A stretch of 64,000 bases of DNA from Collybia mongolica (lineage: Eukaryota; Basidiomycota; Agaricomycetes; Agaricales; Clitocybaceae), in contig JAAXNY010000013.1 of NCBI GenBank assembly GCA_013420905.1, forward strand, positions 1,488,001 to 1,552,000. The letters run 5' to 3'. Below are positions 25,787 to 37,413 of the stretch, one piece after another. Under the pieces are notes generated by a model. It saw nothing but the letters and a program-made list of their open reading frames with translations. It was not told the origin of the DNA and did not search any database. Position numbers and translations under genes: made by a program. The number at the start of each line of letters is the position of its first letter. The stretch's first letter is position 1.

Positions 25787-28700
25787 CTAGGTAAAGCGCA
25801 GATGCCCTATATCTGTCCAATACCTGAGCCATCGCTTAACGTCAGACCTCCCCAAAGCACCAAGGTTTCCGCTTTCTAGTGAAGGAGCAACTTTCACTGC
25901 GTATTCCGTGCAGAGTCTTGGAAAACCAAACGCTTCTGCGTCACTAGATGGCAGAGGTTTGTTGGCGGATTGGAAGAAGTCCAACAAGTGCAGCGCTGGG
26001 TTAGATGCGTTCCTAGGCCCAGATTCTATATTTCCGTTCAAAGATGCTTCTAAAGCCGATAGCCAGATAGGATAGGACACCAAAGGCACTCCCAGCGCCT
26101 CAGATATAGGTTCGAGAATTGTATACCATGAAACTGGATTGGGATGTGCCAGATGAAGAACTGTCTCTTCACTCTGACGCATTTCCACAAGGCAAGCAGC
26201 CGCTGTAGAAACAGGTATCCAGGATACAACCTTGGAATAAGAGGTTAGAGTTCTAGCCCGGATCATCAAATTGTTCATGATAATATTTACCCCAGGGACG
26301 TGAGGAAGACACCCGAGAACCTGGCCGGATCCAATAATACTTGGTACCCATTCAGATGGGTTCCAGGACCCATTCCTCCCACCACTGAGCTGTCCGATAC
26401 GGACTATGATTGGGGAGATGTCGGTCTTTTCTGCGGCAAGAGTGAGGACCCTTTCTGCCACCCACTTAGATTCAGGATATCCTGAGCCGATGGCCAAACC
26501 AGGACAAGGCATTGCCGCCTCAGGAGCGAAGCCTTGCGTCCAATCTAGAATGATGGGCATGAGTAGAAGTTAATGCTCAACAACGAAAACAATCACTCCT
26601 TACAACCCCAATGGAGCTCGTAAAGAGAATGCGAGGGGGAAACGCGTGTGACGAGGCAAGTGCGAGATCAACCAGTCGGCGTGTTCCACCAATCAGCGGT
26701 TCCATGGATGAGATGGCGATATTGAAGTCAACATGCCATGCTGCGTATTTCAATTTGGTAGACAGGAGTGCGAAAGCAGCCGGATTACTCACCATTATGT
26801 ATGATACATGTAATGGTCGTTCTGATTTCCTCGTACAACGACGGAGGGAGTCCTAACATATCTTGGCTGGTATCACCCTCTAAGAACACGATTTTTGGAG
26901 AGTTGACAATGGCAACATCGATACCACGGTCTTCAAAGGCTGTACGCTGCCTTTCATAGCTAGCAATATTAGCATTCCGATTAAATGCGTAAATTCTTGA
27001 AATGGAGGGCGTTAGAACTAGGTTCTCCAAAAGGTAACAACCAAGGCCACCCGTACTACCCGTCAGAAGGACAACTTCTGACGTCGGGTTGGCACAGAGT
27101 ACCGTCTGGCGCTGTGGAAAATTTTGAGTATATTTTTCAACCAAATCTTGCATTTCGCGTGCTGTTGTCGCTCTTTGTTCCTCTATATCGATGGATAGTA
27201 CGCCTGCGGCAATACGAGTCAAATACCGACTGAGACGACTTGCTGTGGGATGAAGGTAAACGAAATTGATGGGCATATCTTTAGTAGATATTTTTGTCGT
27301 TTGTCTCAGAGCGTGTAGGATAGTGTTGCGAATCCAGGTTGCCTGTAGGCTAGGATATGTAAATATGAGTTAGTTTGGGGAATAATGAGCCCCACCTGTC
27401 ACATCCGTTCTGGAATATGTCTTCGTCCGCCTTTAGTGATCTGCCCGTGACTTTCCCAATTATTGATAAAGTATATTCCAGATACGCGTCAAAGGTGAAT
27501 AATCGAGGGAGTGGTATGTCGGATTGGGATGACTCCTCCAGGGAATCGTATCCTTGGCTGATTTCCCGTTCATAGTCGTTCAAGACAATTTGACGTCTCG
27601 GAGTTCCCTTGGGGGTGTATTGAAAAGGTTTCGACGGATCTGCCACCAAAACCATCTAAAAAAATACATATTCAGCCGCCACTGGGAAGAGATCGAATTC
27701 AGGCCTCCTAACTTCTTTGAATATTCTGCTATGAGAAGGTCCGAACCTGTTGGCCTCCTCAACGCTCGACCTGCGAAATATATCCCATAAGTTGAGTCAT
27801 AGAAACCAATTGAACAATGTATTATATACCAAATCAAATTTCTGAACTCAGAGAGGCGGTCAACATTATTTGGATTGAACCTGTACTCAGTATTCGGTTC
27901 AACGAGAACACCTGCTTGAAAGCGACCTCTTCCAAATATAACAGTGCTAAGGATAGCCGGATGTCTGTTCATGATCGTTTCTGAATGAAATTTAGGAGTC
28001 GATATCACATTGAATATAATAATCACGCTCACCCATAGGGACAGGGTTTGTCTAAGCGACAGATATGAATCAAAGATATCAAGAGTAAGCGAAGATGTCA
28101 TCAGCACCCACCTTTTCGCCTGTCGAATGCATGATTTGATCGTCTGACCTTTTGAAGATCTTAGTCAATGTTAGTTCGAGTCCCGGCGTATACAACTTAC
28201 CTCCCATATATTTTCCATAACTTAGCATTGGATGGGTGGGGTATCAATAAGTCGTTGGTGTCATATGATTTAACACCTGATACTTGGGTATTTGCCACTG
28301 TAAGAGTATGGGAGACGGAATTCTGGGACGATTCTATAAGATTATTGGACCGCAACAGTCGTTGTTTACTTACCCGGAATAGGAGCCGGAACGTATCTTC
28401 GGTCTCTTGTTCTCGAAAAATAGGATCTGCATGGGGGGAGATCTATATAGGAATTCAATGTTGACAATAAACACGAGGCTTGAGATATGATACCTGGAAA
28501 TACTCCCATCCCTCTTTGGGAGGACACTCTATCAAGATGTTAGCAACCCGCCCCGACGGCAAGGGAAACTCTGAGTATACTGACTGGGAAGAAATTTGGA
28601 TGTGCCTCCGATCTCCGTTCTACTACTAATGAGCTAATGATGTCAATCATTAAAAAAATGACATACGCTCCGTAAAAGGGGTAGAGGTGTACGCCTTTCC

Positions 28701-30107
28701 CTACTAACGCATCACCGACCGCCTTCTGTATGGGACCGCCACCGAAAAGCTTAAAAATGATTTTATATATGTTACTTGAGATGGCAGTAGTCTTCATACC
28801 ACGGCATCGAAGTTTTGCAAGGCACTGATTTTCTTAACATCCTGACACCATGCCTACAATCGAGGGTTTTGATGAGATTCGTTTGTTACAAAGATGTGAG
28901 TTGAGCGTACCTCGAGGAAGGCGGGAACACAAAAAATAAGCTTGGATTTCGTTGCAATAGCGCTACTGTAGACTCGATCCGGTGTCGGAACAATAGGCGG
29001 GTTACTGGGGGCGAAGTTGGACAATGTGATCCCAACCATAGTCTATGCAAATTTCTGATTGAGGAAGACCATATTATCCAAGGATTACAGTAGAACGCAC
29101 GGCCCAGGATATCGACACGACACCCATAGCATCTGTGGTAAATGTTGGCTGCTGATGTAATTGTCAGAGGTTCGTGTACATACGAAAAAGGGGGAGAGAG
29201 TGGTTGGACAAGATTCGCCCACAGATATCGGTCTCTCCATAATCTTTTTGGTGAACGGATGAGTACATAACGCGTATGACGCAATTCAAATTATTTACAA
29301 GGTTGACTTCCCCATTGTAACAAGTTGCGATGAGTGATTGGTATTGGCTTTGGAAACGAGGTCGAGCCTTTAGAGTTACCAATCAAGATACAACGAGGCG
29401 CATGCAAGCCTAGGGAACTTGCCGGAAGAATGCAAAATCATCGCAACGTCATCGACATCACGTCTTGGTGCGGGAAGAAGGGGCTGAAAAGCAACATCTG
29501 AAGACCCTTCGTATGGCCCAAAAAGATTTTCAAATGTTGGGACCTCAAGAAGCTCAACTTCGGCCGCATTTCCCTCGTGGCCATTGTTCTTCTCGCAGGC
29601 AGCTGCAGCCAGCTCTTGCATCGCCTGGTCGTGACTAACAAAAAGGTACTTAACGGCCATCTTCTGCAGAAGGTTTGCAACCCCAGCTGCAGAATTACGC
29701 GGCGAGATCGGGAAGGCGCAATATCCTGCCCGGATAATTCCCGCTGTGAGCGCAAAGTACGATAATTGATCTAAATGAATGAAGAGGATGGTTGGTTGCC
29801 TCGGGCATCAAGGGAATCACTCACCAACGGTTGCAAGTATAGCGACTATGGGGGCCGTGTTCTCATCTGGTATACCAATTGATGTTTGCACCACTCTTCC
29901 TACCGTATGTATTGCTTGCGCCGCGCACCGCCAGCGGATGGTGGAAATTTCTCCGCCATTCCCATCGTATACGAATAGCGGATGGTTTCCATTCTCGCGA
30001 AGATGGAAGTCGTATACTTCTGGGAGAGTTAAGTTTCCGTGAAGGGGAGGCGGTCGAAAAGTTGGACTCGCAACCGCCTGGAGTGTGACGAGGTTTGACG
30101 CTCCCAT
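25787..30107 (-). CDS. Adenylate-forming reductase (A-T-R, NRPS-like), copy 1
   Basis: A fungal NRPS-like enzyme that adenylates a carboxylic acid, loads it on a carrier domain and reduces the thioester with NADPH. The ATG at 30107 gives MGASNLVTLQAVASPTFRPP, then NLTLPEVYDFHL. Adenylation motifs: ILHSSGSTSFPKPIPITHRN (split by a GC-AG intron at 29368-29422), RSDDQIMHSTGEK (about 28105-28145) and IFGRGRFQAGVLVEPNTEY. The carrier domain is DEDIFQNGCDSLQATWIRN, with Ser as the phosphopantetheine site, created by splicing near 27350-27400. The reductase domain shows VVLLTGSTGGLGCYLLENL (NADPH binding) and GYPESKWVAERVL with the Tyr-x3-Lys pair. It ends LRYWTDIGHLRFT at 25787. Estimated length is just over 1,000 residues. 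Its paralog lies at 37414-41640. The substrate is unknown; aminoadipate-type reductases are related but longer. Confidence 0.9.
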
Positions 30108-30912
30108 TAACAAGAGATTTCAACAGATGGTCTTTCCAGGCCCTTCCTAGCATGGTTTAAATACGTGTCTCATCTCCCAACAAAGTGGTACCGGTCAGAT
30201 CGGGCTACAATGTTCGGACATATTGTCGTGTTGGGGTGTTTGTGATGGACTGAGACGCTGTTTTCCTTTATCACTGGACCCGTTTGTATGCCTGGCCAGG
30301 GTGCGTCAATCTGTGGTCCGAACTGTATTTCTCGGGCTGGAGGATTCGGACATATCACAATGTTTGATTTTTACCTGACAGAGTGGGAGAATGTTTGAGT
30401 TTTTTAGCCTGGTGTTTATCAAATGCTTGGATTTATGTGGCGCTTTGTGGGACCAGGGTAAACCGTAAACCCACACAATGTAAAAGAATTGGCGGAGAAA
30501 ACGGGATGGAGGTGGCATAAGTAGCCGGGCAGACAGTAAACCCATGGTTACTAGTCCATTCAGAAGACTAACAAAATACACTAAATCTAATCTGATAAAC
30601 GTTAAAACTCACCAACAAAGCTAGATTCAAAAGCCGGCCTGGGATTTGTTTCTTATTTTGATCACTTGCATTGTGAACAAAGCAAAAGCTGCTCCATTTA
30701 ATGCAGAAACACAACATACATCGAGGTGAAGAAGGAAAGAATAAACAAAGTCCAAAGGTTTTGCCTGGTTACACAACCTCTCGAGTGGGGGGGTTACTGC
30801 ACAAGTATTGTAACACGGGTCTCTCGAAACTAAAGGGAATTAATAGTATGGTGCATAGATACAACAGGGCGACGCAAAGGGAGAAGGGGAAGAGGAAAGA
30901 CGGGGTAGTGCA
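30108..30912. other. Intergenic: promoter of reductase 1 and 3' side of synaptobrevin
   Basis: This 0.8-kb gap holds no gene. It contains the putative TATA element of the downstream reductase near its left end and the 3' untranslated region of the synaptobrevin gene at its right end. Open frames here are short and lack known domains. Confidence 0.55.
30156..30163 (-). promoter_or_regulatory. TATA-like element of reductase 1
   Basis: On the minus strand the sequence reads TATTTAAA, about 50 bases upstream of the reductase ATG at 30107. Position and sequence suit a core promoter. The paralog has TATAAA in a similar place, so both genes may have TATA-driven, regulated expression. Confidence 0.4.
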
Positions 30913-31559
30913 TTATTTTTGTGTCGCCTTGACAATCGAGACCACAATAATGACAATAATGACTGCTATTGCGACGCCGATGATAATACGCATCTAGTTC
31001 AAATAAAATGAGGCCTCTGAATCTTATGAGAAGAAAAAGAGGGTGTACCTTCATGTCTTTCCACCTGATATAGAAGTTGGAATGAGCCTTCAGTCAAACA
31101 TAAAGCATACGAGAGGACGTACCACATATTCTGCCAAGAGAAGATCGGTAAGCTGCCTACGAGAATAAAGTGCAGTTTGCTAACGTACCTTGCGAACCCG
31201 GTTTGCACCTCGACGGAAACCCTGTGCAGATACAGCCAGATTGTCTGACATTTTATGTAATGAGCAATGAATAGCGTCCAGCCATTTCCTCAATGGGCCA
31301 GTCTAAGACGTACCTGTCTTATCCTGCAGCGAATCTAGTCGTTCTCCTCGTTCTGCCACCTTGGTAATGTTCTCTCTCATAATTCCAACAGTGTCATCAA
31401 TTTGAGCTTGGATGGCCGCCGTCTTCGGATTTCCCTGACTGGGACCAGAAGGATTCGAGGAAGATCCATTTCGGGGTACATATGGGTCGTAAGGTTCAGA
31501 CCTGAACAAGAAAAACGTTAGCTGAGGGTGTGTTTCCAACACGGCATTATGACAAACAT
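30913..31559 (-). CDS. Synaptobrevin / Snc-type R-SNARE
   Basis: A v-SNARE of about 115 residues, the exact size of yeast Snc1/2, acting in exocytic and endocytic vesicle fusion at the plasma membrane. It reads [20 protein letters not shown], then the SNARE motif [43 protein letters not shown], with the zero-layer Arg in VAER. A juxtamembrane NMWWKDMKMR and a C-terminal anchor [19 protein letters not shown] follow, ending KATQK at 30913. Introns fall after DKT, RVRK, in NMW, and after KDMK. No ATG precedes SEPYDP in its exon. I infer that the start codon is split: AT at 31558-31559 and G at 31501, across an intron at 31502-31557 with donor gtttgt. A relic copy lies at 36867-37304. Confidence 0.88.
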
Positions 31560-32439
31560 GATGAAAATATGGGGGTCTAGCATGAAAAAGTAGGTCAGCA
31601 TGAGTCCAGTAGCCCGAGGAGAATCTGCTGTGCAGACATGCTTACCGTATCAAACGATGTTGGAAAGTGAGAGGAGCGAGGTGGTCGTTGGCAACAGAAA
31701 TGCCACTGCCGTCGATGAGGACTTCCCCACGGCGTGACCGCAGCCCGTGACAAACACCACCTGAACGTGACATGTGACAATCAAACCAACCATCGATGCA
31801 TCATATATCACATTGACCATCAGGCTTGTACACACGGCAGACAGACTCTTCCACATATATGGAGATTGGTGAAATATTAGCGACACTTATGACTGTTAGC
31901 TAAGGTCGAGGGCCTCCAGGAGTATTTTTACTCTTGGAAGGCGTGTCACAGACCAGCCTTAGAATCCCTACTGGTCTGATAGTCAGCGTTGATGTAGATA
32001 GAATACATAGCAACAGTGCTAACAATTACTTATATGATAACTACTCGAGGCTGTGGTGGACAGCAAACGTCATACATACTGATTTCTGGTGCTACCAAAA
32101 ATCGCAATGATGGAATCCGGTGCGGCAACATATAGTCCAACAATTTGGAATATGTTCATCCAACTTCAGCACATCCTGTAGATCAGACACCAAGGTAGAT
32201 TGTCGTTTCTAGTGCACATTCATTTGATCAAACATATACCGAGACTTGAGAGGACTATGGTCCAGAAATGAAATTCAAGTTTGAAATTTGAGTTGTGAAT
32301 GGAGTTTAAACAAGGATGTGATTCAGTCTCACGCCACCACCATCTCATCATCTCTTTTCCCAATTCTACCTTATTCATTGCATTTGTGCCTATACTTTCA
32401 GGCCTCTGCGCCTCTTACTTTCCTTTAACTTTCTGTATC
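31560..32439. other. Divergent promoter region, synaptobrevin / kinase
   Basis: This gap of about 880 bases lies between two divergent genes. It contains only short frames on the minus strand (for example 31650-31886) with no recognisable domain. It should hold the 5' leader of the synaptobrevin transcript and both promoters. No repeat is seen. Confidence 0.5.
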
Positions 32440-35400
32440 ATGTCATCGACGCAGGGTCACAAAACGAACGGCTCTGTTTCGCAGAACCACAAGGCCCAAC
32501 TTGCTAATGCCTATAATGAATTAGGGAAGGAACTTTCGTCAACGAAAATTAGGGTGGTCGGTAACTACACACTGGGAAAGGTTATTGGAGAAGGTAAGTA
32601 GCATAGTTGTATATTATCCGTGTCTCATTCTGTGGCAGGAGCTTATGGTAAGGTACGAATGGGGACGCACCGTTTGACTTCGACCCGGGTTGCTATCAAG
32701 CAGATTCCTAAGGCCATGTCCTCGTCACTGACCCGTGAGATCCACCACCATCGACAACTGCACCACCCGCATGTTACACAGATGTTCGAAGTCATCGCGA
32801 CGGAGTCGTCTATCTGGCTTGTGACGGAACTGTGTTGTGGGGGCGAGCTCTTCGACTACCTCGTTGAAAAGGGTCGCCTAGCCGAGGACGAGACCAGAAT
32901 ACTGTTTGGACAGCTATGCCTTGCAGTAGCATATCTTCACGAGAACGGGATAGTACACCGGGACCTAAAGCTCGAGAATGTATTGCTGGACGAGCGGTGC
33001 CGCGTAAAGCTCGGGGATTTTGGGTTCACGCGTGAGTTCGAGCGGGGCAGCTTCATGGAAACGTTCTGTGGAACAACAGGTTATGCATCTCCCGAGATGT
33101 TGCAAGGAAAAAAATACCAAGGTCCAGGTGCGTGTCTTGCAGTTACTACAGCAATATCTGTTCATATCCTCATGCAGAGGTCGATGTATGGTCCCTGGGT
33201 ATCATTCTATACTGTCTTCTGACGGGGACACTGCCTTTTGACGACGACGATGAAAACATTATGCGCGCGAAAATCATCAAGGGCGATTTCGAGGACCCCG
33301 ATTGGCTTTCGATAGGTGTGTCACTCATCATTAGCAACTGTTGACAACGCTTACCTCTCAACTCAGAATCGCGTGACTTAATCAAGAACATCCTCCAGAA
33401 AGATGTTACAAAACGCCTCACCATTCCTCAAATACTAGCTCATCCGTGGTTCACCACACAAAAGTCATCATACGAACCCGAGCCTGGTACATCTGAGACT
33501 TCCACATTGTCAACCGCTGACTCTCTATTCACGCCCGGAACCTCCACCACCCCTACTACCCCAGATGAAATTCCCGATGACCCATTTGAATTAACCCCTC
33601 TCCACCGCACTCCAAGCGAAACCACCCTCCGCAAATCGGAACCTCTTCATCTTCTTATGGCAGGTAACCAACCCGAAACAGTTCAAGAAGAAGATGACAA
33701 AGCGCATATTCCAGCGCCTCCGCGACATAACTCATCAAGTTCATCCAAGGCACCTCCGATCCATCCCGTTCGCACTCCCGCGCGCACTAAACGACGCTCC
33801 GTATCATCTACCCTCTCCGACCCTGCATCTCCGACGACTGACAAGGTACCTACACCGTTACCCTTCCCCTCCAGTCGTGACCTCGACTTCTCCTCGCTCC
33901 TCAGTACCCCAACCCCTATCATTTTTTCCACGCCTGTCGAGCGAGAGCTGCTCAACACATTGAGCGCCCTTGGCTTCGACACTGCCCAGATCGTGCATTC
34001 AGTTCTTACGGATGCATGTGACGCGGCCGGAGCTGCTTGGTGGATGCTGAAAAAGAAGGCAGAGAGGCGGTCCATTGAGGAGGTCGATCAGGGAGCGTCG
34101 CCCTTCACTGCTCCTTCTCCCCTTCCTAATCAAGAATCCCAAGCCCTAAATGCTAAAAGCTCGCGCACAAAGAGCAAGAAACGGAGGGTAGGCGTTGGGG
34201 TTCAAACTGATTCAGGAAATTTTAACTCGAACCTTGCGAAGTCGGCACCCCAGCTCGCATTTGTCCCCGCGACACCTACATTTGGAGGTAGGCCAACCAC
34301 CCCTCCGAGGCCACCCACACCAACACGGTCAACTCTTCTTTCTCCCTCATCCTCGACAATGGGTGGCGACATATCTTCCCGGTCGCATCCCTCCACACCT
34401 GCCAGCAGTTTGAGGGACAAAGAAGGAAAAGGGCGTAAGAACCGATCCGGGAGTGTTAGCATTATGCAAAGAGCCACAACGGCGTTGGAAGCTGCCGGTC
34501 TTGTGAGAAAGAAGTCATCGGAGGTGGTACGCGAGGAGAAAGACAGGGAGAGGGAGAGGGAACGTGAACGTGAAAGATCGAAGGACATGGAGCGGCGAAT
34601 TGCTAGTGGAGAGGAATCCCGGAGTTCTCATGGCAGCGGTTCTTCGAAATTAACGAAATCGCCACCTTTGAAACCATCAAAGGAATACCTTCCATCGACG
34701 CCACCTCCAAGCGAAGCCACGCATGCGCAACTCCCAATGGACTCACCTTGGGTCCTTACAGACACCCACGATTCGCTATCACGTCACCACGGTGCCCGGG
34801 TATCTGCACCAACTCCTGTGAATACACCTGGAGAAATGCAGCATTCATATTCTGCCCCCAACTTCTCAGAAACTGCTATAGGAAAACCTACACCTGGCCC
34901 CCGCAACCGTGCCAATCTCTTGACTGCGTTTCGATTGTGGTTCCACGAAGATCGGAAGGGAAAGCGTAAGGAGAATCCAAGGGGCAGCGCTGGGACTGGC
35001 TCCAATGACGTATATAGTCGGCCATTCACAAACTCTGGACAGCCTTTCAGCAGCACGGCAAAACGCAGGGGGAGCGGCTCTTCAGGCAGATTTGGACCGC
35101 GGACTGGACATCGGCACCGGCCTTCTGTCTCTTCGAGGCGGTCAAGCAGTGTCAATTCGAGAAGATCCTCGGGCGCCTCCGTCCAGATGCTTGTGTTGGA
35201 CTCCCCACAGATTGCTGCCAGGCGGTCATTTGGCAGCCATACGCCCAACTCAGAAAGGGGCGACTTCTCATCCCGGCCGTCTTCTATCAGGAGCTTTTCA
35301 ATGCAGCAACGACACCGGAAATCACCTTCTGCGAGCTCAGCAGGTTCCATCCACCTTCGCACTGCTTCTCCCATGCAGAAATACCACAGGAGAGGTGGTT

Positions 35401-36239
35401 CTGGATCTTCAACCACTCGGGTCGTGCGGCAGGTACAGACGACGCCACGGCCCCCGCATGTCCGATCCAACTCCGCAACTTCGTCCATCCATTCCCCCAC
35501 GTCGTCACGGCCGGCATCCTTCCATGACCTTTCGGAGAACGAGGGCCCACGAACGACCTCGCCCTACAAGTCCCGAACTAGACGTTCCACGGATGATGCA
35601 CCACGACGACCTTCAAATAATCCTGGGAATACGAATACAACATTCGTTGCACAGAAGCGCCAAGGCCCTTTTATGAGCCCCGTAAACCATGGCTACGGTG
35701 GGTCATTTGGACGTTCAAGCTGGAAGAAGTCATGGGGCCTCGAACCTCCGGGATGGCAATCAAGGACCGCTCACCTGCCGATTGAGGTGTTGGCAATTTC
35801 ACCCGCAACAGAGCCTATGTCAATTCGAGACGTCTTTTCAGGGCGACAATCACTAAATCTTGGAGATGAAAGTGATTGGGTAGATGAAGATGATGACATA
35901 CCTGCTTTTGCCGGCGGACTAGGGCAATTGGGAACGTCGGTATCGTCATCTGGAGGGCTTTCGCCCCATTCCGATCCGCCTGTCACACTCTCGCCTGCAC
36001 CCAGGGGTCATCGCTCGACAAAACGTACTAATCGCAGCACATCGTCTTCCGGATCAGGTTCAGTTAATTCGTCAGGGCGGAAGCCAGGCCACTCTCCCAT
36101 CGAGCGGGCTTCGCCAATTCCCCCTGATAATGTCTATGAAACAGAGACTAGGAGTGGAAGACGGCAGCTCCCAGCTGGCCGATCGGGGCCTGCGTTCCGG
36201 CACGCCATTCAGGAAGAAGATGAAGGAGAGGAAGAGTGA
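32440..36239 (+). CDS. KIN4: Kin4-like Ser/Thr protein kinase (CAMK group)
   Basis: The kinase domain fills the first quarter: VVGNYTLGKVIGEGAYGKVR (Gly loop), RVAIKQIPK (catalytic Lys), the family-typical REIHHHRQLHHPHVTQMFEV, GIVHRDLKLENVLLDE, KLGDFGFTREFE, FCGTTGYASPEMLQGKKY and LTGTLPFDDDDENIM. The REIHHHRQ.HHPH and PFDDDDE signatures point to the Kin4/Frk1 family, which in yeast delays mitotic exit when the spindle is misplaced. Three introns interrupt the kinase domain; the rest is one long exon. The remaining 900 residues are Ser/Pro/Arg-rich and probably disordered, with an RE-dipeptide run near 34545-34580. A segment ERELLNTLSALGFDTAQIVH is the only other structured-looking part. I start at 32440; an in-frame ATG at 32299 would add a hydrophobic leader that does not suit a kinase. 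Confidence 0.88.
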
Positions 36240-36866
36240 GAAGTTATGATGGGACAGCCTTATACATTCCTTCCCCATACAAATTATCGCGTTTCTGACT
36301 TTTATATTTATGATCGCCGTTTGCTCGCCCTCTGTACACTGGTCTACATTCCTGGATATATCGTCATTGTTCACTCTCATTTTAGATACCCCCTTACCCG
36401 TATGATCTATTAGTTTTTTAAAATCCCCCTTTTATAGGTCTTCTACTTGGGCCGATTGTACTGTTTGTCTGCATACTTGAGTGGAAATCCTTATTATAAC
36501 ACGGTAGATAACGGACCACCATGATTGCTTATTTCAATATGCATGGAATTAGAGACCACAATACGGATCAAAATCTCGTCCCCGTTCTGCTTGCTGGTTT
36601 GGGTTACAACTTACAAGTTATTTTTCCAAACTGCGCTGAACTGTAATGTTTTGATATAAACCATGCCCCACGGGGGCTTTGGGTGTTTTACCGGAACACG
36701 GCACCAACAAGGAGCATAAAGCCACAGACGTGTACACAATGGAGGTAAATCGTCAGCACAAACCAGATTAACGACCATTACGCCTCTCCATGATATCCGT
36801 CCAGCTGCCTGAGCCTTAGGCCCATGTTAACGCCAGTTAATGTTACTGACAGGTCACAACTTACAG
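36240..36866. other. Intergenic region after the kinase
   Basis: These 630 bases hold no open frame of note. They contain the kinase 3' region and whatever lay upstream of the synaptobrevin relic. I see no promoter-like motif and no repeat. Confidence 0.5.
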
Positions 36867-37304
36867 CCCATCTCAACTACGCAAATCTTCGAGTGGCCTT
36901 GGGCCAAGCCAGGGGACTACAAACGATCCTAGGATCGCAGCCGTGCAAGCACAGATTGACGACACTTCGGGGGCTGTGAAAGACAATGTCACGAAGGTGG
37001 CAGAGCGGGGTGAGAGGTTACTAGGATTTTTGGAGGCGAGAATTCGAAAACAGGGTGACGAGCTTGTGTTTATATATAATCTCAGGAATTTATGGCACGT
37101 AATTGGACGTATATGATTATTATCCTACATACATGGCCTACTTTCTTCCGCCCCATAAACAGGTGGCAAGCTACGAAAGCGTCCTTGGATCCAACCTCAC
37201 CCGAGCAGTCAGATCCAATAAAACTCCTCATGCCCATTATCATTGAAGTGATAATCCCAGTTACAACGCTTGTCTTTCTCTCCATCATGCAAATGACTTG
37301 TTAG
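36867..37304 (+). pseudogene. Degenerate synaptobrevin copy
   Basis: The plus strand encodes GLGPSQGTTNDPRIAAVQAQ, then [20 protein letters not shown], clearly related to the intact synaptobrevin ([28 protein letters not shown]). The zero-layer Arg is kept. After GERL the match stops: the second half of the SNARE motif is replaced by LGFLEARIRKQGDELVF and soon a stop. A later frame reads SDPIKLLMPIIIEVIIPVTT-LVFLSIMQMTC with a stop at 37302-37304, like a C-terminal membrane anchor. No start codon can be placed; the exon seems to follow an acceptor at 36861-36866. It is most likely a decayed duplicate, although a fast-evolving spliced paralog cannot be excluded. It lies only 110 bases from the 3' end of the second reductase gene. 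Confidence 0.65.
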
Positions 37305-37413
37305 GAGAAACAGCACCGCCTTTACATTCAAGTCATGATTAACACCAGAATTTAAAAATGTTAATATGAAATATACAGAACATCAATGATGCCTCTCCCT
37401 CGATATAACAAGT

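Noticed and set aside
25787..30107. Reductase 1 as the lysine-pathway aminoadipate reductase Lys2
   Set aside because: Lys2 is longer (about 1,400 residues) and has a different N-terminal segment. The PPPLxGxLxLPEVYD start and short length fit NRPS-like adenylate-forming reductases of secondary metabolism.
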